Shown here in pieces: positions 7,991-16,651 of a stretch of DNA of 22,320 nt; the first letter of the stretch is position 1, and each line of letters begins with the position of its first letter. The notes under the pieces are model-generated. The model was given only the letters and a program-made list of their open reading frames with translations. It did no database searches and was not told the DNA's origin. Made by a program: the position numbers and the translations under genes. This DNA comes from JANOAR01 sp031411235 (GTDB taxonomy: Bacteria > Verrucomicrobiota > Verrucomicrobiia > Verrucomicrobiales > Verrucomicrobiaceae), in the NCBI GenBank assembly GCA_031411235.1, contig JANOAR010000014.1, positions 1 to 22,320 of the forward strand, given 5' to 3'.

Positions 7991-9208
7991 ATGAGTGGAC
8001 TCGCCTCGAAGTCTGTGGCTCAGTCGCGCCCCATGCAGCCCTTTCCAAAAAGTGTCGTCGAACTCACGCAAGCCCTGGTGCGAATCCCCAGCGTGAACCC
8101 CGATGGCGATCCCGGCACCTCGGCCACAGGCGAGCAAGCTTGCGCAGCGTATGTGGCTGCCTTTTTAACCCACATCGGCGCGGCAGCGGAGCTGGAGGAA
8201 GTGCTGCCTGGACGCCCCAATGTGATCGGGCGCTTCCCCTCGAAGCCCGCTGCTGATGGCCAGCGCAAACCGCGCCTTCTCTTCGGCCCGCACACCGACA
8301 CCGTGAGCGTGGGCGGTATGACGATAGAGCCCTTCGGTGGTGAGCTGCGCGACGGGCGTGTATGGGGCAGAGGAGCCTCGGATACCAAGGGGCCGATGGC
8401 CGCGATGCTATGGGCGCTGCACGAACTGCGCACGGAGATCGCCGACTTGCCCGTGGAGGTTCACTTCGTCGGCTTCATGTCCGAAGAGTCCTCGCAGCAC
8501 GGCTCGCGGCACTTTGCCCAGCATCACCCCGAGTATGACTTTGCCCTCATCGGTGAACCCACAAGCCTGCGCACGGTGCTGAAGCACAAGGGCTGCCTAT
8601 GGGCCGATGTGCAGACCACGGGCGTCGCCGTGCATGGCGCGACGCCCGAGCTAGGGGTGAATGCCATCGCCAAGATGGCCCCCATCATCGCTGCGCTGGA
8701 TGGCGAATTCCGCGAGCTGCTCCTAGAGGTCGGCAGTGTCGATGCCTTGCTCGGGCAGAGCACTATCAACCTCGGCATCATCCAGGGCGGCACGCGCTCG
8801 AACATCGTCGCCGACTCCTGCACGCTGCGCGTCGATATTCGCATGACGCCGCAGCTCTATCGCCAGGGCGGCGGGCTGGCGTTGTTGGAAACCTTTGTCT
8901 CTCGCTTCGACGCGACGGTATCGCCCTTGCCGGAAGCTCCGCCACTGGACACCGATGAGGCCAATCCCTTTGTCCAAGCGCTCATCCGCAGCGGCGCTAC
9001 GACGACCGGTGCGCCGTGGTTCTGCGATGCCGCCTACCTCGCCATCGCAGGCATTCCCGCCATCGCCATCGGGCCGGGCAGCATCGCCCAGGCTCATACC
9101 AAGGATGAGTGGATCAGCATCGCTGACCTGGAGGCGGGGGCGGCTTTTTTTGCCAAGTTCCTGCGCGATCTGAATTCACCTTTACCCTCCTCGCCTCGTC
9201 CCGTATAA
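7991..9208 (+). CDS. M20-family metallohydrolase (ArgE/DapE-like deacylase or peptidase)
   Basis: This 405-aa protein starts at ATG 7991, with AGGA at a suitable distance upstream; a TTG at 7973 is the alternative. The two-zinc active site is complete. His101 and Asp103 lie in GPHTDTV, bridging Asp131 in GRGASDTKG, catalytic Glu165 and metal-binding Glu166 in MSEESS, Glu189 in IGEPTS, and the final His369 in AQAHTKDEW. The dimerisation lid lies at about 200-310. The family removes acyl groups from amino acids (acetylornithine, succinyl-diaminopimelate) or cleaves dipeptides. The sequence alone does not choose the substrate, and no arginine or lysine biosynthesis genes are adjacent. It begins 35 bases after the AI-2E gene and ends 28 bases before the M29 peptidase gene, suggesting joint transcription and a role in peptide or acyl-amino-acid breakdown. 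Confidence 0.9.
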   Translation: MSGLASKSVAQSRPMQPFPKSVVELTQALVRIPSVNPDGDPGTSATGEQACAAYVAAFLTHIGAAAELEEVLPGRPNVIGRFPSKPAADGQRKPRLLFGPHTDTVSVGGMTIEPFGGELRDGRVWGRGASDTKGPMAAMLWALHELRTEIADLPVEVHFVGFMSEESSQHGSRHFAQHHPEYDFALIGEPTSLRTVLKHKGCLWADVQTTGVAVHGATPELGVNAIAKMAPIIAALDGEFRELLLEVGSVDALLGQSTINLGIIQGGTRSNIVADSCTLRVDIRMTPQLYRQGGGLALLETFVSRFDATVSPLPEAPPLDTDEANPFVQALIRSGATTTGAPWFCDAAYLAIAGIPAIAIGPGSIAQAHTKDEWISIADLEAGAAFFAKFLRDLNSPLPSSPRPV

Positions 9209-9236
9209 GCGGCACCCCCTTCACCGATCACCCACC

Positions 9237-10334
9237 ATGCACGACCCTCGCATCGACCAACTCGCCCGCCAACTCGTCCGCTACTCCACCACGGTGAAAA
9301 AAGGAGACCGCGTGTGGATCGACTGTTTCGACGTGCCTGCCCAGGTCGCCATCGCCATCATCCGCGCCGTAGTCGAGGCCAAGGGGCTGCCCGTGGTGAA
9401 GCTGCACGATACTACCGTCTCCCGCGAACTGATGCTGCACGCGAATGAAGAGCAGTACGACATCCTCGCCGAGAACAACCTCTCGCTGATGAAACAGATG
9501 GACTGCTACATCGCCGTGCGCGGCAGCAACAACATCACCGAGACCTCCGACGTGCCTGCGGACAAGACCAAGATGGTGACCGCCAAGCTGCGCCCACTGC
9601 AAAATGAGCGCGTCAACAACACCCGCTGGTGCGTGCTGCGCTGGCCCACCAGCAGCATGGCGCAGCTCGCGGGCATGAGCACTGAGGCCTTCGAGAATTT
9701 TTATTTCAAAGTCTGCCTGCTCGACTACGCCGCGCTCACGCCTGCCATGACGGCGCTGAAGAAGCTGATGGATAAGACCAATGATGTGCATCTGAAAGGC
9801 CCCGGCACCGACCTGCGCTTCAGCATCAAGGGACTCAAAGCCATCGCCTGCGGCGGCAAGCACAACATCCCCGATGGCGAAGTTTTCACCGCCCCTGTGA
9901 AGGACAGCGTGGAAGGCGTGATCAGCTATAACGCGCCGACGATTTACCAAGGGATCGCCTTCGACAACATCAAGCTCGAGTTCTCCAAGGGCAAGATCGT
10001 GAAGGCCACCTCGAACAACACGGAAGCGCTCAATCGCGTGCTCGACGCCGACGAAGGCTCCCGCTACATCGGCGAGTTCGCCCTCGGCTTTAATCGCGAA
10101 ATTCAAGAGCCCATGCGCGACATCTTGTTCGATGAGAAGATCGCTGGCTCCTTCCACTTCACCCCTGGCCAAGCTTATGAAGGCATCGCCGACAATGGCA
10201 ACCGCAGCACCGTCCACTGGGACATGGTGTGCATCCAACGCCCCGACTACGGCGGCGGCGAAGTGTGGTTCGACGGCAAGCTCATTCGCAAGAACGGCAA
10301 GTTCTTGGCGAAAGAGCTAGAGCCACTGAATTAA
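9237..10334 (+). CDS. M29-family metallo-aminopeptidase (AmpS/aminopeptidase T type)
   Basis: This 365-aa protein has the M29 layout. An N-terminal alpha/beta domain (about 1-190) begins IDQLARQLVRYST. The C-terminal domain carries the likely metal ligands Glu215 in NIPDGEVFTAP, Glu280 in YIGEFALGFN, His307 in GSFHFTPGQAYE, and His327/Asp329 in VHWD; a Tyr at 314 matches the conserved active-site tyrosine position. Length is slightly short of the typical ~400 aa. These enzymes release N-terminal residues from peptides using two metal ions, usually in the cytoplasm, and no signal peptide is seen. The gene starts 28 bases after the M20 gene with no clear ribosome site, consistent with translation in an operon. 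Together the two would complete peptide degradation. Confidence 0.9.
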   Translation: MHDPRIDQLARQLVRYSTTVKKGDRVWIDCFDVPAQVAIAIIRAVVEAKGLPVVKLHDTTVSRELMLHANEEQYDILAENNLSLMKQMDCYIAVRGSNNITETSDVPADKTKMVTAKLRPLQNERVNNTRWCVLRWPTSSMAQLAGMSTEAFENFYFKVCLLDYAALTPAMTALKKLMDKTNDVHLKGPGTDLRFSIKGLKAIACGGKHNIPDGEVFTAPVKDSVEGVISYNAPTIYQGIAFDNIKLEFSKGKIVKATSNNTEALNRVLDADEGSRYIGEFALGFNREIQEPMRDILFDEKIAGSFHFTPGQAYEGIADNGNRSTVHWDMVCIQRPDYGGGEVWFDGKLIRKNGKFLAKELEPLN

Positions 10335-10402
10335 TTCTCGCCCAACCTCGCACGTATCATCGGTTTGCGGCGTTGTGTCTGCGTCACTGACCACTGCCGT
10401 GC

Positions 10403-12367
10403 ATGTTCATCTCCCTCCGTACCAAGCTCATCCTCGTCATGTCCCTCGTCGTCGCGGCGGCCACGGGATCCACGAGCTGGATCACCCAGGGCTTCGTCGA
10501 GCGAACCTACGAGCGCAGGTTCGTCGATGACTTCAAGGCAGAGATCCGCACCTTCTCGGGGCGTCAGCTCGAACGGCTAGATCGCGTGCGAAAAAACTGC
10601 CAGGAGCAGGCATCGAGTGCGGTGCTGGTGAAGGCCATGCAATCGGGCAGCAAGGACAAGATCAAAGAGGCCATCAAGACTGTGACCGGCTCTTTGCAGA
10701 CCTTTGTGCGCAACCGCGACGAGCAGCCCGTGATGGGGCCGCAGGGCTTCTTGACGATGGACAATCAGTTTCGGGGAGCGCTAGGACGTCCGCCCAGCCG
10801 AGAGGGATCACCCGGTGATGGGCAGTCTTTTAACAAGAAACGCCCCAGCGATAGCAGTGCCAGCTGGAGCACCCCCAAACCCCCAAGTGAACCACCCGTG
10901 GGCGTGCTGGATGCCAATGGCGAGCTGCTGAATCCTGCCGACATCTTTCTGCCGATGCTGCGACTGGGCAACAAGGGCAGCAAGAAACCCGATGAGCTGC
11001 GCACGATGCTGAAGCGCATGAGCGAGAAGGTCGATCGTGAGCAAGAGGTGACCTACCAGATGAACCCCGGCGGGCTACCTCTGGAGGTCATCATCACGCC
11101 CATCATTGACCCCAAGACGCGTCAGCCCCTGGGCGCACTCGTGGTGGGTGTCCCCATGTCAGACCTCGGCGAGCGTGCCCTCCATGCCTTCTCCCAACGC
11201 GCCAACAATGGCTCCAAGGCGGATGACGAGGAAGGCATCAGCAGCGGCTTCTGGCTCGACGGACATCTGCACACCCAGACCATCCCTGAGTCTGCCCGCG
11301 AAGAAATCGCCACCGCTGTGGGCCAACGCATTGAAGAGGTGAAGGATGAAGACTACTTCCACGACATCCGCGTGAACTTGCGCGAGAACGGGAAAAGCGT
11401 GCCGCACAAAGTGCTCTTCCGTGTGCTCAACCCCGACTCCCCCTTCCCCCCCGCCGCCCAAGTTTGCCTTTACTCAATGGCATCCGAAGTAGCCGAAGTG
11501 CGTGAGATTCAGAGCCGCATCATCGGCACCGGAGCGCTGGCTCTCGCGGTCGCACTGGCCCTCATTTTGATCGTGACCTACCGGCTCACTCAGCCCATTC
11601 GCGCCCTCGTCGCTGGCACCGAGGCGGTGCGCCGTGGCGACTACGACATCAGCGTGCCCGTGACCACGCACGATGAAATCGGCGCACTCGCAGCCTCCTT
11701 CAATGAGATGACCGAAGGGCTGAAAATGAAGCAAAAATATCAGCGCGTACTTGCCCAGGTGGCCGACCCCGAAGTAGCAGACCAGCTCATGAATAACGAA
11801 ACAGCGCTGGGCGGCGAAATGCGCGATGTGACCATGCTCTTCTGCGATATTCGCGGCTTCACCAGCCTCACCTCCGGCATGGCCCCGGATGAGGTCATCG
11901 ACATGCTCAACGAGCACATGACCGCGATGACCGCCATCGTCTATGAGCACGGCGGCGTGGTGGATAAGTTCGTCGGCGACATGGTCATGGCGCTCTTCGG
12001 TGCCCCCACGACCCACGGCTTCGACGCCCTGCGAGCCACCCGCTGCGCCGTGCGCATGGTCGAGGAGCGCGAGCGCCTCAACACCGCAGGCAACTGGCGC
12101 TTCCAGGTAGGCATCGGCATCGCCACAGGCCGCGTCATCGCCGGCTGCATGGGCAGCGAAGAACGCATGGACTACACCGTGCTCGGCGAGCGCGTCAATC
12201 TAGCCTCCCGCCTATGCACCAACGCCGCCGAAGGCCAAGTCATGATCGACGATGTGACCCTCGCCATCCTAGAGGAAACCGTCATCGCCGAAGTGCTCCC
12301 AGGGCTCGCGCTGAAAGGGTTTCCCTCGACGGTAACGGCGTATCGCGTGGTGGCATTGAAGGCGTAA
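10403..12367 (+). CDS. Membrane-anchored class III adenylate cyclase with HAMP domain
   Basis: This 654-aa protein has a transmembrane segment at about 8-22, an extracytoplasmic region (about 27-372) with a Ser/Pro-rich stretch near 125-165, and a second transmembrane segment at 374-393. A HAMP domain (about 394-446, RLTQPIRALVAGTEAV) and a cyclase domain (about 470-645) follow. Catalytic residues are present: Asp482 in FCDIRGFTS and Asp526 in DKFVGD for metal, Lys522 and Asp590 (in MDYTVLGE) consistent with adenine choice, and Asn599 and Arg603 in NLASRL for the transition state. It should make cAMP in response to an external cue through HAMP signalling. The sensor part has GALVVGVP-like sequence suggestive of a Cache-type domain, but this is uncertain. 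It lies 68 bases after the M29 gene on the same strand. Confidence 0.92.
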   Translation: MFISLRTKLILVMSLVVAAATGSTSWITQGFVERTYERRFVDDFKAEIRTFSGRQLERLDRVRKNCQEQASSAVLVKAMQSGSKDKIKEAIKTVTGSLQTFVRNRDEQPVMGPQGFLTMDNQFRGALGRPPSREGSPGDGQSFNKKRPSDSSASWSTPKPPSEPPVGVLDANGELLNPADIFLPMLRLGNKGSKKPDELRTMLKRMSEKVDREQEVTYQMNPGGLPLEVIITPIIDPKTRQPLGALVVGVPMSDLGERALHAFSQRANNGSKADDEEGISSGFWLDGHLHTQTIPESAREEIATAVGQRIEEVKDEDYFHDIRVNLRENGKSVPHKVLFRVLNPDSPFPPAAQVCLYSMASEVAEVREIQSRIIGTGALALAVALALILIVTYRLTQPIRALVAGTEAVRRGDYDISVPVTTHDEIGALAASFNEMTEGLKMKQKYQRVLAQVADPEVADQLMNNETALGGEMRDVTMLFCDIRGFTSLTSGMAPDEVIDMLNEHMTAMTAIVYEHGGVVDKFVGDMVMALFGAPTTHGFDALRATRCAVRMVEERERLNTAGNWRFQVGIGIATGRVIAGCMGSEERMDYTVLGERVNLASRLCTNAAEGQVMIDDVTLAILEETVIAEVLPGLALKGFPSTVTAYRVVALKA

Positions 12368-12433
12368 TTTTTCGCTGCAATCTGCGAAAAGTGGCCGCGA
12401 TTTTAGTCTGCGACCATTGCTTGCTTCCACAAG

Positions 12434-13147
12434 CTAGACAAGGGCTTCGATGAGTTGGGTCAGTTCATCGTTTGCTTCCACAATAACGGCGTCGATGGGC
12501 AGAATGACGCGGTTTTGATCGCAGAGAAAATTGGCAGGATGGGCATCGAAGACAGCGACTTGATCGAGGTCGCGGTAAAAGGATAAGGAGCCACGATAAC
12601 CCGCGCAAAAGTTGGGGATAAGCTGGAAGTGACGCGACGTGAAATAGGACATCATCTCCTCGCGCGTAGCGGCATCACCAACAACAGTAGGCTGGCTGGT
12701 AAGGATCACCATACCAGCGGCTTCGTGCGTCACACCAACAAGCTGGATGTCATCATCAAAGACTCGATTAGCCAGCAGCAGGCGATCCAAATACTCTCCA
12801 GGCAAGGCGTAAGTGAGCGTTGCCTGACCGTTGACCGCAATCACGGTGAAACCGTATTGACCGGGGTAGGTAGCTTTGTTGAAGACGACTCTACCTGGAA
12901 GCACACGATGCTCTTCGCCACCGCGAATGAAGCCTGCGAGGGCATCAGCAGCATTTAGCCAACAGTCACTTTCTCTCGCCCAGATTTCGAGGTCTCTTTC
13001 TTGGCGGCCTTGAAGAACTCTTCGCTGGCCTGACGATGTTCTTCCATCTGGACGCGCAGTTGCTCCAATGAAACGCGCGGCTGATTGAAGCGTGCTTTCA
13101 AAGTTTCCTCGCGGCTGAGATTCACGATGGCTTTCATGGTTAGACAT
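12434..13147 (-). CDS. Kinase-like protein of the polyvalent-protein kinase type; start uncertain
   Basis: Numbering from ATG 13147 gives 237 aa. From about residue 53 (LEIWARESDCWLN) onward the sequence follows the kinase fold found in polyvalent proteins of phages and mobile elements. It has GGEEHRV (76-82), Lys91 in VVFNKATYPGQYGF as the probable ATP lysine, EYLDRLLLANRVF, LTSQPTVVG, catalytic-loop Asp201 and Asn206 in VFDAHPANF, and Asp219 in LPID. No ATG, GTG or TTG exists in this frame between 13147 and the GTG inside GGEEHRV. The first ~50 residues therefore overlap the neighbouring small gene out of phase and look non-native. Either translation begins at 13147 (GAGGG only 2 bases upstream), or the domain is reached by a frameshift near 13000. 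Substrate and role are unknown. Confidence 0.7.
   Translation of the reverse strand: MSNHESHRESQPRGNFESTLQSAARFIGATARPDGRTSSGQRRVLQGRQERDLEIWARESDCWLNAADALAGFIRGGEEHRVLPGRVVFNKATYPGQYGFTVIAVNGQATLTYALPGEYLDRLLLANRVFDDDIQLVGVTHEAAGMVILTSQPTVVGDAATREEMMSYFTSRHFQLIPNFCAGYRGSLSFYRDLDQVAVFDAHPANFLCDQNRVILPIDAVIVEANDELTQLIEALV
12955..13137 (-). CDS. Small charged protein upstream of the kinase-like gene
   Basis: This 60-aa protein runs from ATG 13137 (MKAIVNLSREETLKARF) to TAA at 12955. It is predicted helical and highly charged, with a Lys-rich tail (KAAKKETSKSGREK). The gene lies 91 bases downstream of leuS. A GAGGG motif sits 12 bases before the ATG, rather far. It shares DNA with the kinase-like frame for its whole length, shifted by one base. 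It may be a separate partner (antitoxin-like or adaptor). It may instead be the true N-terminus of the kinase-like protein, separated by a -1 frameshift near the AAGAAAGAGA at about 12992-13003. I do not recognise a family. Confidence 0.55.
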   Translation of the reverse strand: MKAIVNLSREETLKARFNQPRVSLEQLRVQMEEHRQASEEFFKAAKKETSKSGREKVTVG

Positions 13148-13228
13148 ATCCCTCGCCACAGCCTGAGCCGCAACAGAGGATTTCGCAAGGCTTCAAACGC
13201 TAGGCTGTATCTTCAGGATTTGGATTTT

Positions 13229-16021
13229 TCAATTCGCCACCACATTCACGATCTTCCCTGGCACGACGATAACTTTGCGCACGGTCACGCCCGCGATGAA
13301 TTCCTTCACGCGGTCGTTCGCTAGGGCTAGGGCTTCGAGGTCTTCCTTGGTGATGGCGATGGGCACGGTGATGCGGTCGCGGAGTTTGCCGTTCACTTGC
13401 AGCACGATTTCGACTTCGTCATCAACGAGCGCGGAGGCATCGTAGGTAGGCCAAGCGCAGTCGGCGACGAAGCCGCTTGTCGCCAAGGCCGGGAAGGCGA
13501 GGCGCAGCCGCGAATACAACTCCTCGGCGATGTGCGGGGCGAAGGGGCACAGAATACGCATGAAGGTGATGAGCACGCTCGCGGGGCGGACTTCGGCCTG
13601 CGTGAGCGTGTTGGTCAGCACCATCATGGCACTGATGGCGGTGTTGAAGCTGAGCTTCTCGATGTCTTCGCCGGCCTTCTTGATCGTCTCGTTGATGGCT
13701 TTAGCGAGCTTCTTGTCGGTGGGCACATCTTTGAGCTGGGGCGATGGGCTCCAATTGCCTTCTTGATCGCTCTCCATGACCAGACGCCAGACGCGAGCGA
13801 GGAAGCGGCTCTGGCCTTCGACGCCGTTCATGCTCCAGGGTTTGACTTGCTCCAGCGGCCCCATAAACATCTCGTACAAGCGCAGGCAGTCTGCGCCGTA
13901 CTGCTGGATGACGGTGTCGGGGTTGACGACGTTGCCACGGCTCTTGCTCATTTTGAAACTGCGTGCGTCCACCGCGATCTCGGGGTTCGATTTGAGAACG
14001 AAGACGGCATTCACTTTCTCGACATCGTCTTCGTTCACGCGCTCGCCGATGACCATCTGGCCGCTGAGCTTGTAGGTGGCGACGAGCTTCACTTTGCCGT
14101 CCACGCTCTCCTCGCGCACGTCCTTCACGTCCTTGGCTGAAACCAATACACCCGTGCCTTCGCGGAACGCAGTGTATTCCATCTCGCCGAGGATGAGCCC
14201 TTGATTCACCAAGCGCTGGAAGGGCTCAGGCGTGGACACTTCGCCCAAGTCGTAGAGCACCTTGTGCCAGAAGCGGGCATACAGCAAGTGCAGCACCGCG
14301 TGCTCGGTGCCGCCGACATACAAGTCAACGCCGCCGGGCTTGCCGCCGCCCATCCAATACTTCTCGGCTTCGCGGCTGACGAAGCGTTCGGGGTTGCGGG
14401 CATCGCAGTAGCGCAGGTAGTACCAGCAGGAGCCGGCCCACTGCGGCATGGTGTTCAGCTCGCGGCGAGCGGTGGCGGAATACTGCACCCAGTCGGTGGC
14501 CTTGCTCAGTGGTGGCTCGGGCGTGCCCGTGGGCTGGAAGTCAACGAGGTCGGGCGGCACCAGTGGCAGCTCGCTCTCGGGGATGGCATGGTGATGTCCA
14601 TCGGCCTCCCACACGATGGGGAAAGGCTCGCCCCAGTAGCGCTGACGGCTAAAGAGCCAGTCGCGCAGCTTGAAGTTGATCTTCTGCTCGCCGCAACGAC
14701 GCTCGGCCAGCCAGTCGATGATCTTGGCCTTGGCTTCTGCCGTGGGCAGGCCGTCGAGGAAGCCGGAGTTCACAGCGATGCCATCATCGCAGAAGCCTTG
14801 CCACTCTTTGCCGTCGGGCGGCTGAACGACTTGCGTGATGGGCAAGCTGAAGAGCTTGGCGAACTCATAGTCCCGCTCATCATGCGCAGGCACGGCCATG
14901 ATCGCGCCAGTGCCGTAGCCCATCAGCACGTAGTCCGCGATCCAGATGGGGATGCGCTCGTCGTTGACAGGATTGATCGCATACGCGCCGGTGAAGATGC
15001 CCGTCTTCTCCTTGGCCAGCTCGGTGCGCTCCATGTCGCTCTTCGAAGACACGGTCTTCTGATAGGCGAGCACGGCATCGCGTTTGGGGGCGGTGGTGAT
15101 GCTCTCGACAAAAGGATGCTCGGGCGACAAAACCATGTAAGTCGCGCCAAACAGTGTGTCGGGTCGCGTGGTGAAAACGGTCACTTTTTCGCCGCCTTCG
15201 ATCTGGAAATCGACCAGTGCGCCCTCGCTCCGCCCGATCCAATTGCGTTGCAACATCTTGATGCCATCGGGCCAGTCGAGGCCAGCCAGTTCGTCGATCA
15301 AACGCTGGGCGTAGCTGGTGATGCGCAACATCCACTGGCGCATGGGGCGACGCTCGACGGGGAAACCGCCGACTTCACTTTTGCCATCGACGACTTCTTC
15401 ATTCGCCAACACGGTGCCGAGCTGCGGGCACCAGTTGACGGGGGCTTCAGAGACAAAGGCGAGACGACGCGCGTCGATGTCGTCGCGGCTCAGGCCTTGC
15501 GCCGCGAGATCGCTGATGGGCCGGGCTTTCTGCGACAGCTCGTCGAAGTAGCAGTCATACAGCTTCAAGAAAATCCACTGCGTCCACTTGAAGTAGCCGG
15601 GGTCAGTGGTGTTCACCTCGCGATCCCAGTCATAGGCGAAGCCGAGACGCTTCAATTGGCCACGGAAGCTCTCGACGTTGTGCTCCGTCGTCGTGCGCGG
15701 GTGTTGCCCGGTCTTGATGGCGTACTGCTCGGCGGGCAGGCCAAAGGCATCCCAGCCCATGGGATGCAGGACGTTGTGGCCGTTCATGCGCTTGTAGCGG
15801 CCAATGATGTCGGTGGCGGTGTAGCCCTCGGGATGGCCGACATGCAGGCCGCTGCCGCTGGGATACGGGAACATGTCGAGCACGTAGAACTTCGGCTTCG
15901 TCGCATCGAAGTCGGCATCGCCGGGGTTGGCCGTGTGGAAGGCTTTCTTGGCATCCCATTCGGCCTGCCATACAGGCTCAAAGACATCGAAGGGAAAAGG
16001 TTTGCGGCGCTCGCTGCTCAT
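13229..16021 (-). CDS. leuS: Leucyl-tRNA synthetase
   Basis: This 930-aa enzyme charges tRNA-Leu with leucine in the cytoplasm. ATG 16021 (MSSERRKPFPFDVF) is preferred over a TTG at 16054. Order: class I catalytic core with HVGH (60-63) in PYPSGSGLHVGH and HPMGWDAFGLPAE; CP1 editing domain with TTRPDTLFGATY and the specificity/hydrolysis region GTGAIMAVPAHDERD; the tRNA-entry loop WCPQLGTVLANEEV; a leucine-specific insertion just before KMSKS (690-694, SKSRGNVVNPD); the anticodon-binding helical domain; and the C-terminal domain beginning QVNGKLRDR. It is somewhat longer than the E. coli enzyme (860 aa), as in other bacteria with larger insertions. All key motifs are intact. The two downstream genes follow after 91 bases and might be read through. 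Confidence 0.98.
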   Translation of the reverse strand: MSSERRKPFPFDVFEPVWQAEWDAKKAFHTANPGDADFDATKPKFYVLDMFPYPSGSGLHVGHPEGYTATDIIGRYKRMNGHNVLHPMGWDAFGLPAEQYAIKTGQHPRTTTEHNVESFRGQLKRLGFAYDWDREVNTTDPGYFKWTQWIFLKLYDCYFDELSQKARPISDLAAQGLSRDDIDARRLAFVSEAPVNWCPQLGTVLANEEVVDGKSEVGGFPVERRPMRQWMLRITSYAQRLIDELAGLDWPDGIKMLQRNWIGRSEGALVDFQIEGGEKVTVFTTRPDTLFGATYMVLSPEHPFVESITTAPKRDAVLAYQKTVSSKSDMERTELAKEKTGIFTGAYAINPVNDERIPIWIADYVLMGYGTGAIMAVPAHDERDYEFAKLFSLPITQVVQPPDGKEWQGFCDDGIAVNSGFLDGLPTAEAKAKIIDWLAERRCGEQKINFKLRDWLFSRQRYWGEPFPIVWEADGHHHAIPESELPLVPPDLVDFQPTGTPEPPLSKATDWVQYSATARRELNTMPQWAGSCWYYLRYCDARNPERFVSREAEKYWMGGGKPGGVDLYVGGTEHAVLHLLYARFWHKVLYDLGEVSTPEPFQRLVNQGLILGEMEYTAFREGTGVLVSAKDVKDVREESVDGKVKLVATYKLSGQMVIGERVNEDDVEKVNAVFVLKSNPEIAVDARSFKMSKSRGNVVNPDTVIQQYGADCLRLYEMFMGPLEQVKPWSMNGVEGQSRFLARVWRLVMESDQEGNWSPSPQLKDVPTDKKLAKAINETIKKAGEDIEKLSFNTAISAMMVLTNTLTQAEVRPASVLITFMRILCPFAPHIAEELYSRLRLAFPALATSGFVADCAWPTYDASALVDDEVEIVLQVNGKLRDRITVPIAITKEDLEALALANDRVKEFIAGVTVRKVIVVPGKIVNVVAN

Positions 16022-16651
16022 GGTCGTCGGGGTGGGGTGAAAAGGGGCGGGCAAGCAAGCGCAGCCACGCGGAAAGACAAACGGGAAGACGATGGATTAA
16101 ACAAGGTTCACAGATGGGCAGCACAGGCCGCTGACATCCCGCCGAAGACGCCGAGCGCAGCGAGAACAGGCTTCGAAGCACCGACAAGCGCGTAATGCCT
16201 ACGCTCGGTCTCCCTTTTTAATGAGTCCACCGCCCTGATTCGACAATCGTCATTCCCCATTGCGCCCCCTCCAGCGCTCCACTATGGTTGCGGCGCAGTT
16301 GCTCAGAGCACCCTTATTGCTTTTGAAGCCCTCGAATCCCCTCCATTGAAGTTCTGAAAATGTGCGAAATCACACCGTTGAATACGCCCACAGGTATCTT
16401 TAGCCAGCCGAGTATATCGCTGGGAGGCTTTCATTTGGCCAATTTGGCAGCAATGACCCGCGCTGAAGCGCACTCACTCGCGAGCACTGCAAGCACTCCC
16501 CGGAGCCACCACCAGCCCTCCTCCCTGTATGGAGGAGCTGAGAACTCACCTCGCCGCCCGTTACTTGTGCGCGACGTTTTGTTCTCATCGACCGCTTGTA
16601 ACTCCGGCACGGAGTGCTGCACCCCAGAAAAACAGAGAAAGCACAACATCC
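16022..16651. other. Divergent intergenic region of about 630 bases
   Basis: This lies between leuS (minus) and the RRM gene (plus). It must hold both promoters, but I cannot point to a convincing -35/-10 pair. One perfect 7-bp stem occurs at 16518-16537. An open plus-strand frame upstream of ATG 16652 extends the RRM gene back to 16529, but the added residues (Cys/His/Arg-rich) look unlike the family. No RNA gene was recognised. Confidence 0.5.
16518..16537 (+). promoter_or_regulatory. Perfect hairpin carrying GGAGGAG in the RRM-gene leader
   Basis: CTCCTCC, a 6-base loop CTGTAT, then GGAGGAG form a perfect 7-bp stem. The 3' arm is an ideal anti-anti-Shine-Dalgarno sequence, and the loop overlaps the ATG of the longest in-frame start (16529). 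If it is in the mRNA, it could mask or mimic a ribosome site. The structure is seen directly; function is inferred. Confidence 0.4.

Noticed and set aside
9228..10238. 336-aa minus-strand frame
   Set aside because: Antisense shadow of the M29 aminopeptidase, which has all its metal ligands on the plus strand.
12369..12390. TTTTCGC / GCGAAAA hairpin between the cyclase and kinase-like genes as a terminator
   Set aside because: The stem is AT-rich and short, and there is no T-run after it in either direction.
14201..16195. 664-aa plus-strand frame
   Set aside because: Entirely antisense to leuS, whose motifs are complete on the minus strand.
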